Shown: positions 19,901 to 26,308, counted from the first letter of the stretch. The stretch: 55,594 bases of DNA from Dialister sp. (GCA_022722495.1 JAIJLI010000002.1:1-55594); one strand, 5' to 3'. Translations and numbers: made by a program. Notes: generated from the letters alone by a model not told the origin.

Positions 19901-22400
19901 ACATATCAACTCTCTGTTCTGCCTGATGAGCAGCGAGGTCAACCTTATCTTGTGCATCATCAACCACACCTTGGTATCGGGCAGAAGACAACTGGTAGTC
20001 ATAGATAGCTTGGTCAAGTTTATCATCATGCCCAGTCAGGGATTCCAGTTCCTCATCACTCATGGCAGATAGCTGCTGCTCAGAGATACCCAATGCTTCT
20101 GCAAGAGTCTTCATCTGGTCTTCCTGCTTAATCTGAATATCATGCTTGTCTGCATCATCTGCATCATGCCCCTCAGAATAAGCGTTGTCAACATCTGCCT
20201 GATGCTGCTCCTCAGGTGTTGTAGGCTCATTAGTAATCTCTCTTGCATTCATTTCAGCAGTCTTGGCAATATTGTAGCCACGCATCTTCATCAGGTTGAC
20301 ACCATAGTTAACAGCAGCATTAATCTGCTCCTTACTCATGGTATCTCTCTGACGGAGAATATCAGCCAGCACACCACCCATCTGCTCGTTGGTTGCGTTG
20401 TCTATCTTATCCTTGATGTCTGCCCAGTTATCGCCCATCAGGTTCTGAGCATCACTATCAGCCACGTTCACCTTGTTGCGGAATCGGTAATACTGAGCAC
20501 GATTGTAGATACCTTTTACTGGTCGGGAGCCAGCACCCATCGCATACATAGAACCAACAGAGATAGCCATACCACCGATGATATCAAGTTGCTGTTTAGT
20601 ATCAAGAAGGTCAGAAAACTTATTGTCTCCATCCAATAGAGCATGAAGAGGAATGCCAATTTCTTCCTCCATCACTTCTTCACCGAAGCCATTGATGCCG
20701 AACTTCTCCATCCACTTTTTTGAATTGGTGTACCAGCCACTTTTGCCGATATTCTTGAAGAACTCAGCAGAAGCATTCATACCATGTTTCTCCATGAAGT
20801 TGACAGCACCCTTCTTGATACCATAGTTGTGACCAAACAACTTCTCTGTGTAGTTCTCCACCATAGCAGAGGTCAAACCCTTATAAAGAGCAGTACCCAT
20901 AGAATCGCCACCTTCATGCAGGAGATTTCCGTTTTCATCGAAAGTGCCAAACTTATAGTCACCCTTCTCATCCTGATACAGATTACCCAAATGTCGCTGC
21001 ATGATGTCAGCACCAGTCTTCAACGCTTGCTCAGTTCCAGCCATAGCATACGAGCCGATAACATCGCCAGCCACGATACCAGTATTCTTCAAGATGGCAG
21101 CACCCACCTTGCCCATGCCACGCTTAGCAGCAAATTTCAAGGCTCCACGACTGATACCCTTGGTAATACCACCATAACCGCCAGTCAGGAAGAAGTCTGC
21201 CATAAATGGGAGAGACTGCCCTGCAATCTTCGTCCAGCGATAGATGTTACCCATCTTTTCGTCTTCGAGAGCCGCAGCAGCATCCGCACCCAGTTTACTC
21301 TTCAAGAGCATCTTATCAGAACCAGAGAGAGGAATGTTGTTATCCATCTTTGTCTTGATACGTTCCATCTGCTCCATGGTAGCAAAGTCAGTCAGACCGA
21401 AATCCCATGTCTTGGCAGTAAAGGCAGTATTGTCAAGAGCCTTCAAAGCATCCTCACCCCAGCTACTTGTCGGATATTGTTTCACCGCTTCAAGCGCACC
21501 AATCTGCTCAGTAACCAGAGAAAGAGAGGTTGCCAACTTATTCCTATAGTCACTCTGCTCAGCAGTTCTTCCGTTACTTGCACCGATACTAGCACCATAA
21601 GAAAGCAAAGGATTTCCGTGTTGGCGATTATCCTCAGCGATAAGAGCTTCAATCTCCTTCTTTCGGGCATAGGCATCAGCCAGTTTCTTGTCAAACTGCT
21701 TTTGAGCACCCTCCTCAGTAAGGTAGGTTCCATTATTGCCGATGTTCTCCTGCAAGTCATAGTTACCATTCTTGTCACGAACATCAAAGACGGATGGAAT
21801 CTCGCCAGTATCTACCGCTGCCTGATAAGCGTTATTCTGCTCGTCAAGGATAGCTTGTTTCTGCTCAGCATCATTCTGAGAATAAACATTCTCATTGTCT
21901 GAGGTAACGTATGCCCCAGCCTTGCCAGTCTCAGGATTGTAAGCGAAATCATCCTTCACCACATTGTTTGTATCACCGCCATAAGGAGTCTGATGTGTAC
22001 CCAAGTTCACACGACCGAAATCCTTCTGCTGCTTCTGCTTGCGTTGTTTCAGTCTGTTGTATCTGCCAGCATTGTTCATTGTCTGCTGAGCACTAGCCGA
22101 GATAGCTGCTGCCCCAGCCGAGAAACGAGCACGATCAGCAGCACTCATAGGAACACTACCGCCCTTCGCTCTTGATGAAGTCTTGCTTCTTGGTTCAAAA
22201 AGTGCAGAGTAGAAACGCTCATAGGTATTAGGAACATCGAAGTTCTGAGCCTTCAAGTTCTCATAGATAGCATGTCTGTTGTCAGCACCGCCCTTTCCGT
22301 CTCTGGTCAGGGCACTCTCAAACTTATTGTAATCGTCCGGCACATCATAGTTCTGTGCTTTCAGATTCTTGTATAAAGTGTATAATGGTCTTTCTGCCAT
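7908..22400 (-). CDS. Giant polyvalent phage protein (4830 aa), probable ejected virion protein
   Basis: One open frame of 4830 codons. Approximate layout: residues 6-70, two copies of a Y-x-NLKAQN-(Y/F)-DVP motif; ~390-660, hydrophobic helices; ~1100-1600, charged coiled coil; ~1670-1850, zincin domain with GHEMTHQ and a downstream AEEVVAD; ~1880-2080, a domain around YRPGWHLGVVPYA; ~2100-2365, ADP-ribosyltransferase-like (VYHGSGADF); ~2395-2535, pyrophosphatase-like polyvalent domain (GDHLDMF); ~2750-2885, ART-like (VYRAVPTSV); ~2975-3280, C5-cytosine methyltransferase (FSGGG, SPVCKNYS, ENVKGY, GNGIPTQ); ~3297-3630, third ART-like (TYHGTGASF); ~3690-4480, helical region like the large polyvalent-associated domains. 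Such proteins are thought to enter the cell with phage DNA and block defences. It follows two smaller ejection-type genes. Confidence 0.85.
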   Translation of the reverse strand: MAERPLYTLYKNLKAQNYDVPDDYNKFESALTRDGKGGADNRHAIYENLKAQNFDVPNTYERFYSALFEPRSKTSSRAKGGSVPMSAADRARFSAGAAAISASAQQTMNNAGRYNRLKQRKQKQQKDFGRVNLGTHQTPYGGDTNNVVKDDFAYNPETGKAGAYVTSDNENVYSQNDAEQKQAILDEQNNAYQAAVDTGEIPSVFDVRDKNGNYDLQENIGNNGTYLTEEGAQKQFDKKLADAYARKKEIEALIAEDNRQHGNPLLSYGASIGASNGRTAEQSDYRNKLATSLSLVTEQIGALEAVKQYPTSSWGEDALKALDNTAFTAKTWDFGLTDFATMEQMERIKTKMDNNIPLSGSDKMLLKSKLGADAAAALEDEKMGNIYRWTKIAGQSLPFMADFFLTGGYGGITKGISRGALKFAAKRGMGKVGAAILKNTGIVAGDVIGSYAMAGTEQALKTGADIMQRHLGNLYQDEKGDYKFGTFDENGNLLHEGGDSMGTALYKGLTSAMVENYTEKLFGHNYGIKKGAVNFMEKHGMNASAEFFKNIGKSGWYTNSKKWMEKFGINGFGEEVMEEEIGIPLHALLDGDNKFSDLLDTKQQLDIIGGMAISVGSMYAMGAGSRPVKGIYNRAQYYRFRNKVNVADSDAQNLMGDNWADIKDKIDNATNEQMGGVLADILRQRDTMSKEQINAAVNYGVNLMKMRGYNIAKTAEMNAREITNEPTTPEEQHQADVDNAYSEGHDADDADKHDIQIKQEDQMKTLAEALGISEQQLSAMSDEELESLTGHDDKLDQAIYDYQLSSARYQGVVDDAQDKVDLAAHQAEQRVDMYTDQSRGSVRNATIKASGGLEDYGVYIISGNIATHDDGSIDVSNSDDMILYYDPTTNSVEHADALMFAELGEELPADDVKAQAVSDAKENAIKEVAGIIDGTVEVGSQFNVTDTDGTEHTYEVLADYGDGTAAISIDGNVVENPYSLADLQQMKDLEDQKRLEAAKAEREQMEKERAEQQNQETEQTQPSFDFNQILNDNGNVVLVDVLDKDGNTKYPDSRLFLIRDAGAKAKVVELKSDGTLVPHAVNKEDVATISSMSLDEYKQAMPESSMIEDNSGENRGEIEVETPTIDGETAALAEETAAPAITLEDGTIVPMLEDGNPDFSKLTAAQTAELYDSQFGDDADSIVSVYVSDAKKALDKASNMTVKGKTFVEQKAAKDAKEKAIADAQAAYDSAIAIRDAYNERQLAKVEDTAEGRKELIEKARRKFARLKSAVKDDAEAVSQLYRETIGSLLHRLYDSTGIDVTDTTPLTAEEYVASNLGAHSLNYEGTETSKGVKQETGLSREDFAKTQLLAADGKGTTIDALVHSLWENRPSNLESLDTQDIRNALIGVLNSGFKASEARNFVENIRIAQAENILEEQKRAQENAAYAEQHKAEPEAELKAKSDEKAELKAKSEAKLDNESDNKSNDLSNETDNEKINDNINDNINTLTPEQQKAKEDGEKLGFPAFDKEGEPINEYVIELAEWAKEQGLEIDPTSKSNSYADLFLMCKDGFGVSTLVPDEGENINQVVYFPDNVQDFDQLWKLQEEFNAGRDLKHSSNIDSEITEGATFYDADTAREFKEFVDKKVEEQNKVFGEQKSEEDLPFSAKENGKQQTTAERAADVEKNKVDDMKVVDNIVGEKTRKAFERLAKMMGANIQWQYSDKLGNGWIQETKDADGNVHHTIFITLDSSITEGAQFIFGHEMTHQIKNLNPAAYNELTQLVLDTYGSDAFDNAVDETMQRYSDAGFSGRARDYYAEEVVADAVGEMIRDLNLAHTLAMKMSHPLLAAIHEILQKIKLAFFGTEYSDVTKNIIRSIEQAYVKTANGEVTNSETGEDVSFSLRQKPEPKKKGIGYKVFVLKDGKLYPPMVANPDGAATPVGVWLDADAAPIAGESKTGRPQVKQGGKGTQGGSGKLAYRPGWHLGVVPYAIQFNRKDADGNKTLFPKNFVFAEVEYAADVDYQEEARQEGINPSGKYQHSLAGLKHLPTDGYYMYRTNPNHETDPWVITGAMKVNRILTRAEQAELVKNAGREPQQIQEGDIVTDDVVNSINQEIADAPKFSLKVYHGSGADFTEFDFDHMGEGAGSQAFGWGGYVTSSEEIGKSYVELTRKKPTYVYNGKEMSEDDLRSVLLDKVGIDNANILDDFLYNLEKYGVSEAKSILRKGDYAYFKDLLKGTYGSIRSGYQNKVDAAELILAPRNIRVKKYKGNLYEVDIPDDNGSNYLDWDAPITDELIDKVAKALPSLRSYDIKDLKKDRTFDNFYKTISMRSVNDDASFNDDKAASKLLSSLGYTGIKYKAGRNFGGAEEGDTNYVIFKPEDMKIIEHTKFSLRLKSAIDETEINPSDAQKESGNYKKGHIKFGGYDYTIENPKGSTRSGKDADGKEWKVTMHDTYGYIRGKFGKDGDHLDMFINDKADLDNWNGDVFVVDQVNPDGSFDEHKVMYGYDSMDDAKKAYLANYSDGWQGLGNITGVSKDEFDKWLDTSNRKLKPFADYAKVKFSLKDEKIKSIAEKFGVNEDDVAMYANAVERGSTAEAARARANIKRYLLQANEDKISSFKDIIKYTKPINEALKENFGDLDAMIEERRKQVEAQRNAMEAARKRAQEEEEKRQKHLDELSLIPTDELDKRYMDAIANNDESTAREMLDESARRNGYGDVGSDYQGQGAWAAPSNPQYESDEARRADIENSPDVNLEDIALGYNLQPDDYFDNPRAYMNNTAYGLESAHVIKNALDAIKNGEKDVKVKVYRAVPTSVKEGKLRNGDWVTPSKKYAEMHGDNRLDGKYRIIEDEVPANQLWWDGNDVNEFGFDDGKEYRYKNAKNNRKLNDLITYDNKGNVIPPSNRFNSRKSDIRFSLRDMADGKESGAADMAEDLKSLNTPDEVDDAIKTAIDDMPIGWQMANKKMIHIAQALGENRKAEIAGEEPKFSLKDGTLIKAGTYFSGGGLVEEGLKGIIDPVVAVEYDEKISGVYRNNFGQHIVTADVRDVDPKELVKQIDGEVEYFHASPVCKNYSQAKSNHAEVELDKETAASTAKFINAVKPKVVTIENVKGYKDSEAMKIITDALDANGYTWDADVYNAADYGGYTNRERLIVRAVRDGKLPEKPKKMEHKSGWYEAVADIIPTLTEKKNGVAPWMDIRLKADGIDWRNIDKPLYVMGSAYADGKVPHAFADELLPTFRTKSGDVIVMPDGKVYRAMGRVLARVSGVSDDYKMPFSENLSHTIIGNGIPTQLTEHVIAPLLTGSDPKFSIRTYHGTGASFDKFDLSHALEGEGSESFGHGVYVTNSSKIGREYAQRAKNRKMEDLYKNMRYPDGVKGDIFKRRVFGEMVNDVATGGSVASAKEFAKKRIGADANDIQRTLENLKDREKGTEYEQNLKNRLAEYKEGLKWIDSLDEEYLTQGNANRYDVEIPDDNGSNYLDWEGTIPDSLDKQKVAEDAYKVVSDNQGFNDFKATPLNDFIAHTLKTYVNTTDVAGRVEKLKSDIKDVIDNYVADDDVLALNEYLKDATPDDVLATIWYNDLVRDIKDADLGEELYRKLSTYVGDNAASQILSDNGLVGIKYPAGMIHGGAKEGDYNYVIFDENNANIVGNTRFSLRYDQFEHDLNQWKKDNNLPKDAQRPTIPQRNAGESAVDFLRRVDEYRKQMALWKTAPTYEQHLLSDDTALGEFNRELQRGSVLKRIAFQDSMLAIRKAQEAIMKEVGVDRLNMAEDAYTAENRSHGKGKNEFEEYNNEFLQPLRKAYHQMKKVLGNSYDNVRVYMMAKHGLERDAQMAFKKSLEADYEDVNQRSAAYKAYKNDLDRVSNDADFDFGRVDFTTWRQKDNALRGKYSPSYMDYRYDENGVVNDYSGLSQLFGGSDFEEAAHKLVRDIESKHVAEVQDLWNATNAATKKILRDGFKAGMMSKDTYEYVKGMYSHYIPLRGWDGTTADQVWDYIGGGKGAFNQTLKTAHGRTSIADDPIAYIENMAESGILLNNKNWVKQHLMLLAQNHPTSLLTLSKAWYVKSTDANGNEEWIPATPQITSQMNSNQVKAAIDAFEQKMEQMAQTGDATQQRDGLNIAYPQTHSEEREHEVRVMKDGEEYVIYVNGDPQLAQAMNNTRAHRVREIQSGKLDRAAAWLGRKMAAAYTSLSPLFIPSNYFRDLTMTLASTAIREDGRYNYLLRKNLATSWNLGFMLRDYQNGKLREKVSNGNATAKEQMFYDFMMNGGETGFVSSLDVEDLKKKFKNDLKDLDRWKANPVKVGHTIMDGIEFLNRAIEDSNRFAVYMTSIQYGRSIDEAVNDAKDVTLNFNRKGTGEYGWQMIRNLYLFINPAVQSLQTLGALTKHHPFKFTAVTAAWLASGVLVPIVNAALMSLLGGDDDKDKYWQFSKWDRRNNAIMWIPFTNEYVKIPLAQEFRAFYGIGDMIASKMMGGELAEETWSQYAEDLLGQVVDMLPLDPTGYDGNIAVSLMPNPIRPVFELAFNVDFTGKPLFKDTEYNKYDPNFTKAYVGTPDWLVRVSKMVNSIGNDYPDVQQNAIDAFGDPRYNLNNPAVVDHVLSSYLGGAYTMGSQVLGVLTKSLNDPKEIKMADIPLVSKFVSNPDDRPVTKKQGDEFWNMKENHDRAANTLSKLKKQAKVDGDYSMLERFYGSEEYKQYKQEDVKVKKYEEDKKKERAEESGEEYRPHKLNAEDIYKAHATQKDDFEDLKLKQLFTKLNGFKTSYDLLVDTAPGQSDGYYNTNKVAIDAIDEISLDKQEISELKKGFLEDGRDAYNAEDMKRIRELRKRILSVLEPANKVVVANQKAKAEKK

Positions 22401-22444
22401 AATATATATATTTGTTTGTTACCAAATTCTTGTTACCAATCTTG

Positions 22445-23566
22445 TTACCATTTTACTCCAGTCTTCTTCTTGCCACCATTGGTTGATGATGTATGGTTCT
22501 GTTTACCCTTACCATGCTTACGCTGATAGGCAATCTTCTGAGCCTTCTTTCCAGCAGCAGTCTTAGGGGAGTACCCCATCTTTCTGACTTCCCTAGCAGC
22601 CTCAGCCATACCCTCAGGGTCTTTGTCCATCAAATCCATATACTCATCAACCTCTCCTGAATAGGAACCTTTTCGGGAGCCACCACTACCCGACTTGTTG
22701 GCACGAATACGACCAGACTCAGCATTAATGCGCTGAATAGCCTCTTGTGCTTGCCAGTGGGAAATCTGACCATCAGCCAGAGCTTTCTTGATAGCCAAGA
22801 TAGACTTCTTGTAATCAGCATCAGTATCATATTTCATCTTCGACAAATCAAGTCTTCTGTTGCCCTGATCAATTCTCTGCTGGCTCAGATCATTCTTGCT
22901 ATCATTGTTCTTAGCAATAATATCGTGATACCTCATCTGCTCGGCAAGAGTCAGGTTATTCTTTCTCGCTTCCTCATCCAGAGCCAATGCCCTCTGATAG
23001 CCAGCCTGCCAAGCCGCCCGATTCTTCTCACGCTGAGCATCCATATAAGCCTTTCGCTTGTTGATGGCAGCAGTCATATCCGACTCAGGATTGTGTACCA
23101 CCTTGGCTCCCTTGCTTGCGAAGTAGATGTTGGCGAGTGCCCGAAGACCATCCCCAAGGGCAGCAATACGAGCCTTCCGCTTCTCGTTCTTCTCTCTCTG
23201 TGCTCTCTGCTCAGGAGATTCACTATCAGCAGGATTCAGCATCTTATACATTTCCGCATAGGTCAACTGCTTCTTTTCCGGCTCCTGCTTAGTTTCCGGC
23301 TTCGGCTCTTCCTTCTTCACGATAGGGATAGAGCCGTTCAGCATACCCTCGGCAGTCTGCTGGTTCATTCTCACCGCTTGCTCATGTGCATCCTTTGGAG
23401 GAGTAAGCTGCTCCTCCTTGCCATGGAGCATAGCTTGTGCGGTGTTCATATTGATCTGTTCAGGAGAAGCCTTCTGAGCAGCATCCACACCACCCTTCTG
23501 CTTGTTGAGTACACTCTGTGTAGTCTTCAAGCCATTGTTCGTTCGTAAATAATCTGCCAATCCCAT
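22445..23566 (-). CDS. Probable internal virion (ejection) protein, 373 aa
   Basis: 373 aa. It has a low-complexity Gln/Lys-rich N-terminus, then a KARIAALGDGLRALANIYFA helix with an amphipathic, membrane-active look (~135-160), a long charged coiled coil, and a basic Gly/Lys-rich tail (KAQKIAYQRKHGKGKQ). It lies between the 219-aa and 4830-aa genes in one leftward operon, matching the three-protein ejection sets of short-tailed phages (gp14/15/16-like). The stop lies in the first of three GGTAACAA copies that fill the 44-bp gap to the giant gene. The role is inferred from architecture and order. Confidence 0.6.
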   Translation of the reverse strand: MGLADYLRTNNGLKTTQSVLNKQKGGVDAAQKASPEQINMNTAQAMLHGKEEQLTPPKDAHEQAVRMNQQTAEGMLNGSIPIVKKEEPKPETKQEPEKKQLTYAEMYKMLNPADSESPEQRAQREKNEKRKARIAALGDGLRALANIYFASKGAKVVHNPESDMTAAINKRKAYMDAQREKNRAAWQAGYQRALALDEEARKNNLTLAEQMRYHDIIAKNNDSKNDLSQQRIDQGNRRLDLSKMKYDTDADYKKSILAIKKALADGQISHWQAQEAIQRINAESGRIRANKSGSGGSRKGSYSGEVDEYMDLMDKDPEGMAEAAREVRKMGYSPKTAAGKKAQKIAYQRKHGKGKQNHTSSTNGGKKKTGVKW

Positions 23567-23569
23567 AAG

Positions 23570-24229
23570 CTATACGTTTACCTTTTTAGATGCGTTATCA
23601 CCTATCATATCGTTCAAATCACTCGCCACTTGCTGCTGGGTAGGAGCCGCACCAACCTTAGTATCGAGCTTATCCATATCAGCTTGTGTAGGCGATGAAA
23701 CACTAGGTCTAGCAACCTTGCTATTGCCCAATCCACCATCAATGGTGGCAGCGATATTGGCAGCAGTTCCGGCAACACCAGCAGCCACATTAGCAGTATC
23801 AGCAGCCTTCTCTGCTTCCAGCCCCATTCTCTTGTTCTGAATGGCATCCTTTCTAGCCTGATACTGACCTTCGATGGCATCCTTGCGAGACTCGTTTGCA
23901 GCCACAATCTGTGAGGTCGTGTCGGCAAGAGTCTTGTTGTTTGCTTCCTTCACCGCAGTGGTGGAATCTTCCGTACCGCCCATCACCGCTTGTCTGCCCT
24001 TAGCAGCCTTGTTTCTGTTCTTGATCTGCTCCTGCATCTGAGTGAGCAATCTTACGGTATCGGCACGCTTGGTAGGGTCTTCATTGTACTTTCTATCATA
24101 CCATGCCTGATTTTCATGTTCCTGCTGTGCAAGCATCCGCTCCTGCTTTTGTCTTGCTTTTCGGGCTGATATGCCACCAAAGATACTACTTGCAACACCG
24201 AGTCCTGCACCGATTAATGATCCTAACAT
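23570..24229 (-). CDS. Probable internal virion protein, gp14-like
   Basis: 219 aa. The N-terminus is a glycine-zipper-like hydrophobic helix (MLGSLIGAGLGVASSIFGGI) followed by ARKARQKQERML and ENQAWYDRKYNEDPTKRADT, the standard build of small ejection or DNA-pilot proteins in short-tailed and gut phages. The rest is Ala-rich helix with a disordered tail. It is the first gene of the leftward ejection operon, under the promoter at 24259-24267, and 3 bp separate it from the 373-aa gene. The family is likely; it probably forms part of a trans-envelope channel. Confidence 0.65.
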   Translation of the reverse strand: MLGSLIGAGLGVASSIFGGISARKARQKQERMLAQQEHENQAWYDRKYNEDPTKRADTVRLLTQMQEQIKNRNKAAKGRQAVMGGTEDSTTAVKEANNKTLADTTSQIVAANESRKDAIEGQYQARKDAIQNKRMGLEAEKAADTANVAAGVAGTAANIAATIDGGLGNSKVARPSVSSPTQADMDKLDTKVGAAPTQQQVASDLNDMIGDNASKKVNV

Positions 24230-24258
24230 AAAAATTTATTTTAAACATTTAAACTGCA

Positions 24259-24267
24259 GCAAAGATA
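24259..24267 (-). promoter_or_regulatory. Leftward promoter of the ejection operon (-7 box)
   Basis: The reverse strand reads TATCTTTGC, a perfect TAnnTTTGC match, about 30 bp before the ATG at 24229. It is divergent from the promoter at 24353-24361. Confidence 0.65.
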
Positions 24268-24288
24268 ACTATACCTTATTATATAAGC

Positions 24289-24331
24289 ATCTTATCCATT
24301 AACTTAGCAGCGAAAAGTTAATAGATAAGAT
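24289..24331. promoter_or_regulatory. 17-bp inverted repeat between divergent promoters
   Basis: Left arm ATCTTATCCATTAACTT (24289-24305) and right arm AAGTTAATAGATAAGAT (24315-24331) are reverse complements with a single mismatch, around a 9-nt spacer. There is no T tract and it lies between two promoters, so an operator for a dimeric regulator or a DNA-processing site is more likely than a terminator. Confidence 0.7.
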
Positions 24332-24352
24332 TTCTATGTACAGGATTGTGTG

Positions 24353-24361
24353 TACCTTTGC
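24353..24361 (+). promoter_or_regulatory. Rightward promoter (-7 box)
   Basis: TACCTTTGC matches TAnnTTTGC and lies 20 bp before the ATG at 24381, giving a very short leader. Confidence 0.65.
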
Positions 24362-24380
24362 ATCATATTTAGTGAAGGAT

Positions 24381-24689
24381 ATGGCTACAGACAGAAATTC
24401 TAAAGGTCAGTTCGAGAAAGGTCGGGCGAAATCAGGTGGAAAGCAGAAAGGTTACGAGTCTCCTATCAAGAAGGAGTTTCGTGAGCTGTGTGCCGACTTC
24501 ACTAGAGATGCTTGGGATGATTTTATGGCTGCATGGTATAAATGCGAGCCGAAGGATAAGGTCAGCACCTTCATCAAGATGCTGGAATTTAATTGTCCGA
24601 AGCTGCAGACCGTCACTCTCGAAGATAAGCGTGAGATTGCAAATGCGCTTACCGAGAAGTTGAAGCAGATGTCTGAGGAGGAAGGTTAA
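24381..24689 (+). CDS. DUF5681-like small phage protein
   Basis: 102 aa from the ATG at 24381, chosen because an upstream in-frame start would overlap the promoter and because GAAGGAT precedes this ATG. The N-terminus, NSKGQFEKGRAKSGGKQKGY, is the basic Gly-rich motif of DUF5681-type phage proteins. The rest is helical (EFRELCADFTRDAWDDFMAA) and acidic at the end. Proteins of this group often sit near terminase genes and may be small-terminase-like DNA binders; that role is unproven. It is transcribed alone between divergent and convergent leftward genes. Confidence 0.6.
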   Translation: MATDRNSKGQFEKGRAKSGGKQKGYESPIKKEFRELCADFTRDAWDDFMAAWYKCEPKDKVSTFIKMLEFNCPKLQTVTLEDKREIANALTEKLKQMSEEEG

Positions 24690-24790
24690 TGGGTTCTTAG
24701 AAATATTTTGTTTATTTGATCTTATTGATTTGAAATTAAAGTTCATAGGATAAAGGTTTTTATTTAAGGTTAATAGATTGTTGATAACGG

Positions 24791-24825
24791 AAGAGGGAAT
24801 GCGTGAGCACTCCCTCTTATTCTTT
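24791..24825. terminator. Terminator between convergent genes
   Basis: AAGAGGGAATGC-GTGA-GCACTCCCTCTT is a 12-bp stem with one mismatch, followed by ATTCTTT on the + strand. It lies between the DUF5681-like gene and the leftward 92-aa gene. Confidence 0.7.
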
Positions 24826-24847
24826 CCGTATGTTCCGGCAATCACTA

Positions 24848-25126
24848 TCAGCGACCGCCCCTAGCTCTTCTATCTCCAGCCATATCAGTCTTGGAACCAC
24901 GATTCACCGATGAAGGTTTATATCTAATTCCTGATTTGGTATGTGAAGCATCCATCCCCCTTCGGGATGCTGATCCATACTTCTTGTCGTGATCAGCGTT
25001 GTGCCGAGCCAACTCCCTCCGCTTAGCCTTCTGACTAGGAGAAGACTCAAAGCGAGTGTCGTATTTCTTCTTGCGCTCCCTTGCTGCAGGATGAGTCTGA
25101 TAATATCTAGCTGATTCTGATACCAT
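24848..25126 (-). CDS. Small basic phage protein, 92 aa
   Basis: 92 aa and strongly basic. It starts with SESARYYQTHPAARERKKKY, then SQKAKRRELARHNADHDKKY, and ends with a disordered tail rich in Arg, Lys, Ser and Gly (GSKTDMAGDRRARGGR). Similar YYxTHPxARxxKxxY proteins recur in phages, sometimes with HNH-like tails; here the MDASHTKSG segment keeps part of that pattern without a complete catalytic site. Nucleic-acid binding is likely, but the function is unknown. It starts 2 bp after the upstream 119-aa gene. Confidence 0.6.
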   Translation of the reverse strand: MVSESARYYQTHPAARERKKKYDTRFESSPSQKAKRRELARHNADHDKKYGSASRRGMDASHTKSGIRYKPSSVNRGSKTDMAGDRRARGGR

Positions 25127-25128
25127 AG

Positions 25129-25488
25129 TTATTCCTTATTTTTATCTTCCGTCAACGCATCATCAAGATACTTATCAAGAGCCTTAATGCACTTATCAGG
25201 AATCTTATTTGCGTCCTTATTGTCTTTGAGATAATCAATAGTACCTCCTACCCCATAGATGATAAGCAGGTTCTTTGTAGAAGGGATGAATATCGCCATA
25301 ATAGTTCCAAACACAAAAACGAATATAGAATACTTAAACACTTTTTTAATAGCAGGAAGAACTTCATCATCATAGGACAAAAGCAACCATAAACCTACAG
25401 CCAAAATTGCAAACGCTGCCAAAAAAGCTAAGGCAACACAAAAATCATGCAAGTTACCCAAAACACCTAACCAATATAATTCACTCAT
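25129..25488 (-). CDS. Small membrane protein, 119 aa
   Basis: 119 aa with two strong hydrophobic segments: ~15-35 (FCVALAFLAAFAILAVGLWL) and ~48-68 (FKYSIFVFVFGTIMAIFIP). A third weaker one follows, then an acidic/lysine tail (LDDALTEDKNKE). It sits in the leftward trio 26020-24848. Two membrane helices with a charged tail would fit a holin-class or superinfection-exclusion protein, but nothing specific supports either. It appears as phage accessory cargo. Confidence 0.55.
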   Translation of the reverse strand: MSELYWLGVLGNLHDFCVALAFLAAFAILAVGLWLLLSYDDEVLPAIKKVFKYSIFVFVFGTIMAIFIPSTKNLLIIYGVGGTIDYLKDNKDANKIPDKCIKALDKYLDDALTEDKNKE

Positions 25489-25525
25489 AATCTAAAAATT
25501 TAATTAATATATCTATCGCCATAAT

Positions 25526-26020
25526 CTATGATTTAATCTGTTCCAATATTCTAAAGAATGCGTCAGTAATGCTACTACCTACACAAGTTCTAATCTTATC
25601 ACAGAAGACTCTATCAGCCTTGCCAGTAAAATAGTTCCAGAAAGATAATGCAGGAATTGTTTTAAGACTTTTGTCCAAAGAACCCATCACTTCACGATAT
25701 ATACGATTACCATATATAGACGTGAAATCAATATAACCCTCTTTGCGACATCCATTCATTATATCAACACAATCATGCTTTAATGATTCATAACTTCCTT
25801 TGAGGTTCGAAAGAGCAGAACATAAATCGCTATTGTCTTTTTCCAACGATGCGATTTTTTCTCTCAATATATCTACCAGTGCTGCATCTTCTTGCTTAGC
25901 TTTATAATAAGCATTGTTAGCTACAGCAAAAGTATTTTTATCAGCATCATTTACTCTTTTGAGCAAATCCTGATACTTGTCGTAGTCAATAATGACTTTT
26001 GCTTTTTCTTTCTTTTCCAT
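25526..26020 (-). CDS. Coiled-coil phage protein, 164 aa
   Basis: 164 aa. Residues ~1-85 are a Lys/Asp/Glu-rich coiled coil (NNAYYKAKQEDAALVDILRE, then KIASLEKDNSDLCSALSNLK). The C-terminal half is globular with several Cys and aromatic residues (SFWNYFTGKADRVFCDKIRT). It is the first gene of the leftward trio and follows a ~420-nt leader from a promoter at 26453-26461. No family is recognised. Confidence 0.6.
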   Translation of the reverse strand: MEKKEKAKVIIDYDKYQDLLKRVNDADKNTFAVANNAYYKAKQEDAALVDILREKIASLEKDNSDLCSALSNLKGSYESLKHDCVDIMNGCRKEGYIDFTSIYGNRIYREVMGSLDKSLKTIPALSFWNYFTGKADRVFCDKIRTCVGSSITDAFFRILEQIKS

Positions 26021-26224
26021 AAGCTATATTATTTTTAAATGGATAGATTTTTGATTCCTTTGGATTTTAGGTTCCCCTTAACGCACACGTATGTGAGCGA
26101 ATCAGAAAACCTAAGATGTCATGGATGAGTTCCGTCAACCCCCATCATCTGGTCACTTGATAATTCTACATCAGTTAACCTAAGCAGCATAAGGAGTAGA
26201 TTCCCCTCCGCTCGTCTTCTGCTA

Positions 26225-26308
26225 TTAGTTCCTACGATTTGCCATGCGGTCTTCCTTGCAATTTATAGACTCGATGAATCGGAAGGTATCTAGCCCATAG
26301 TCTTCCAT
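26225..26308 (-). CDS. Possible 27-aa small ORF in the leader
   Basis: It encodes MEDYGLDTFRFIESINCKED plus seven residues. Composition is protein-like and it starts with ATG after ACAAGACAAG. It could be a short regulatory peptide or chance. No homology is claimed. Confidence 0.25.
   Translation of the reverse strand: MEDYGLDTFRFIESINCKEDRMANRRN

Noticed and set aside
8208..22175. Many + strand frames opposite the giant gene, up to 446 codons
   Set aside because: They are shadows of the 4830-codon frame: Leu/Ser/His-rich, without promoters or ribosome sites.
22416..22450. Three copies of GGTAACAA between the 373-aa and giant genes
   Set aside because: Short, partly coding, spacing uneven (14 and 12 bp). 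It may just be local slippage.
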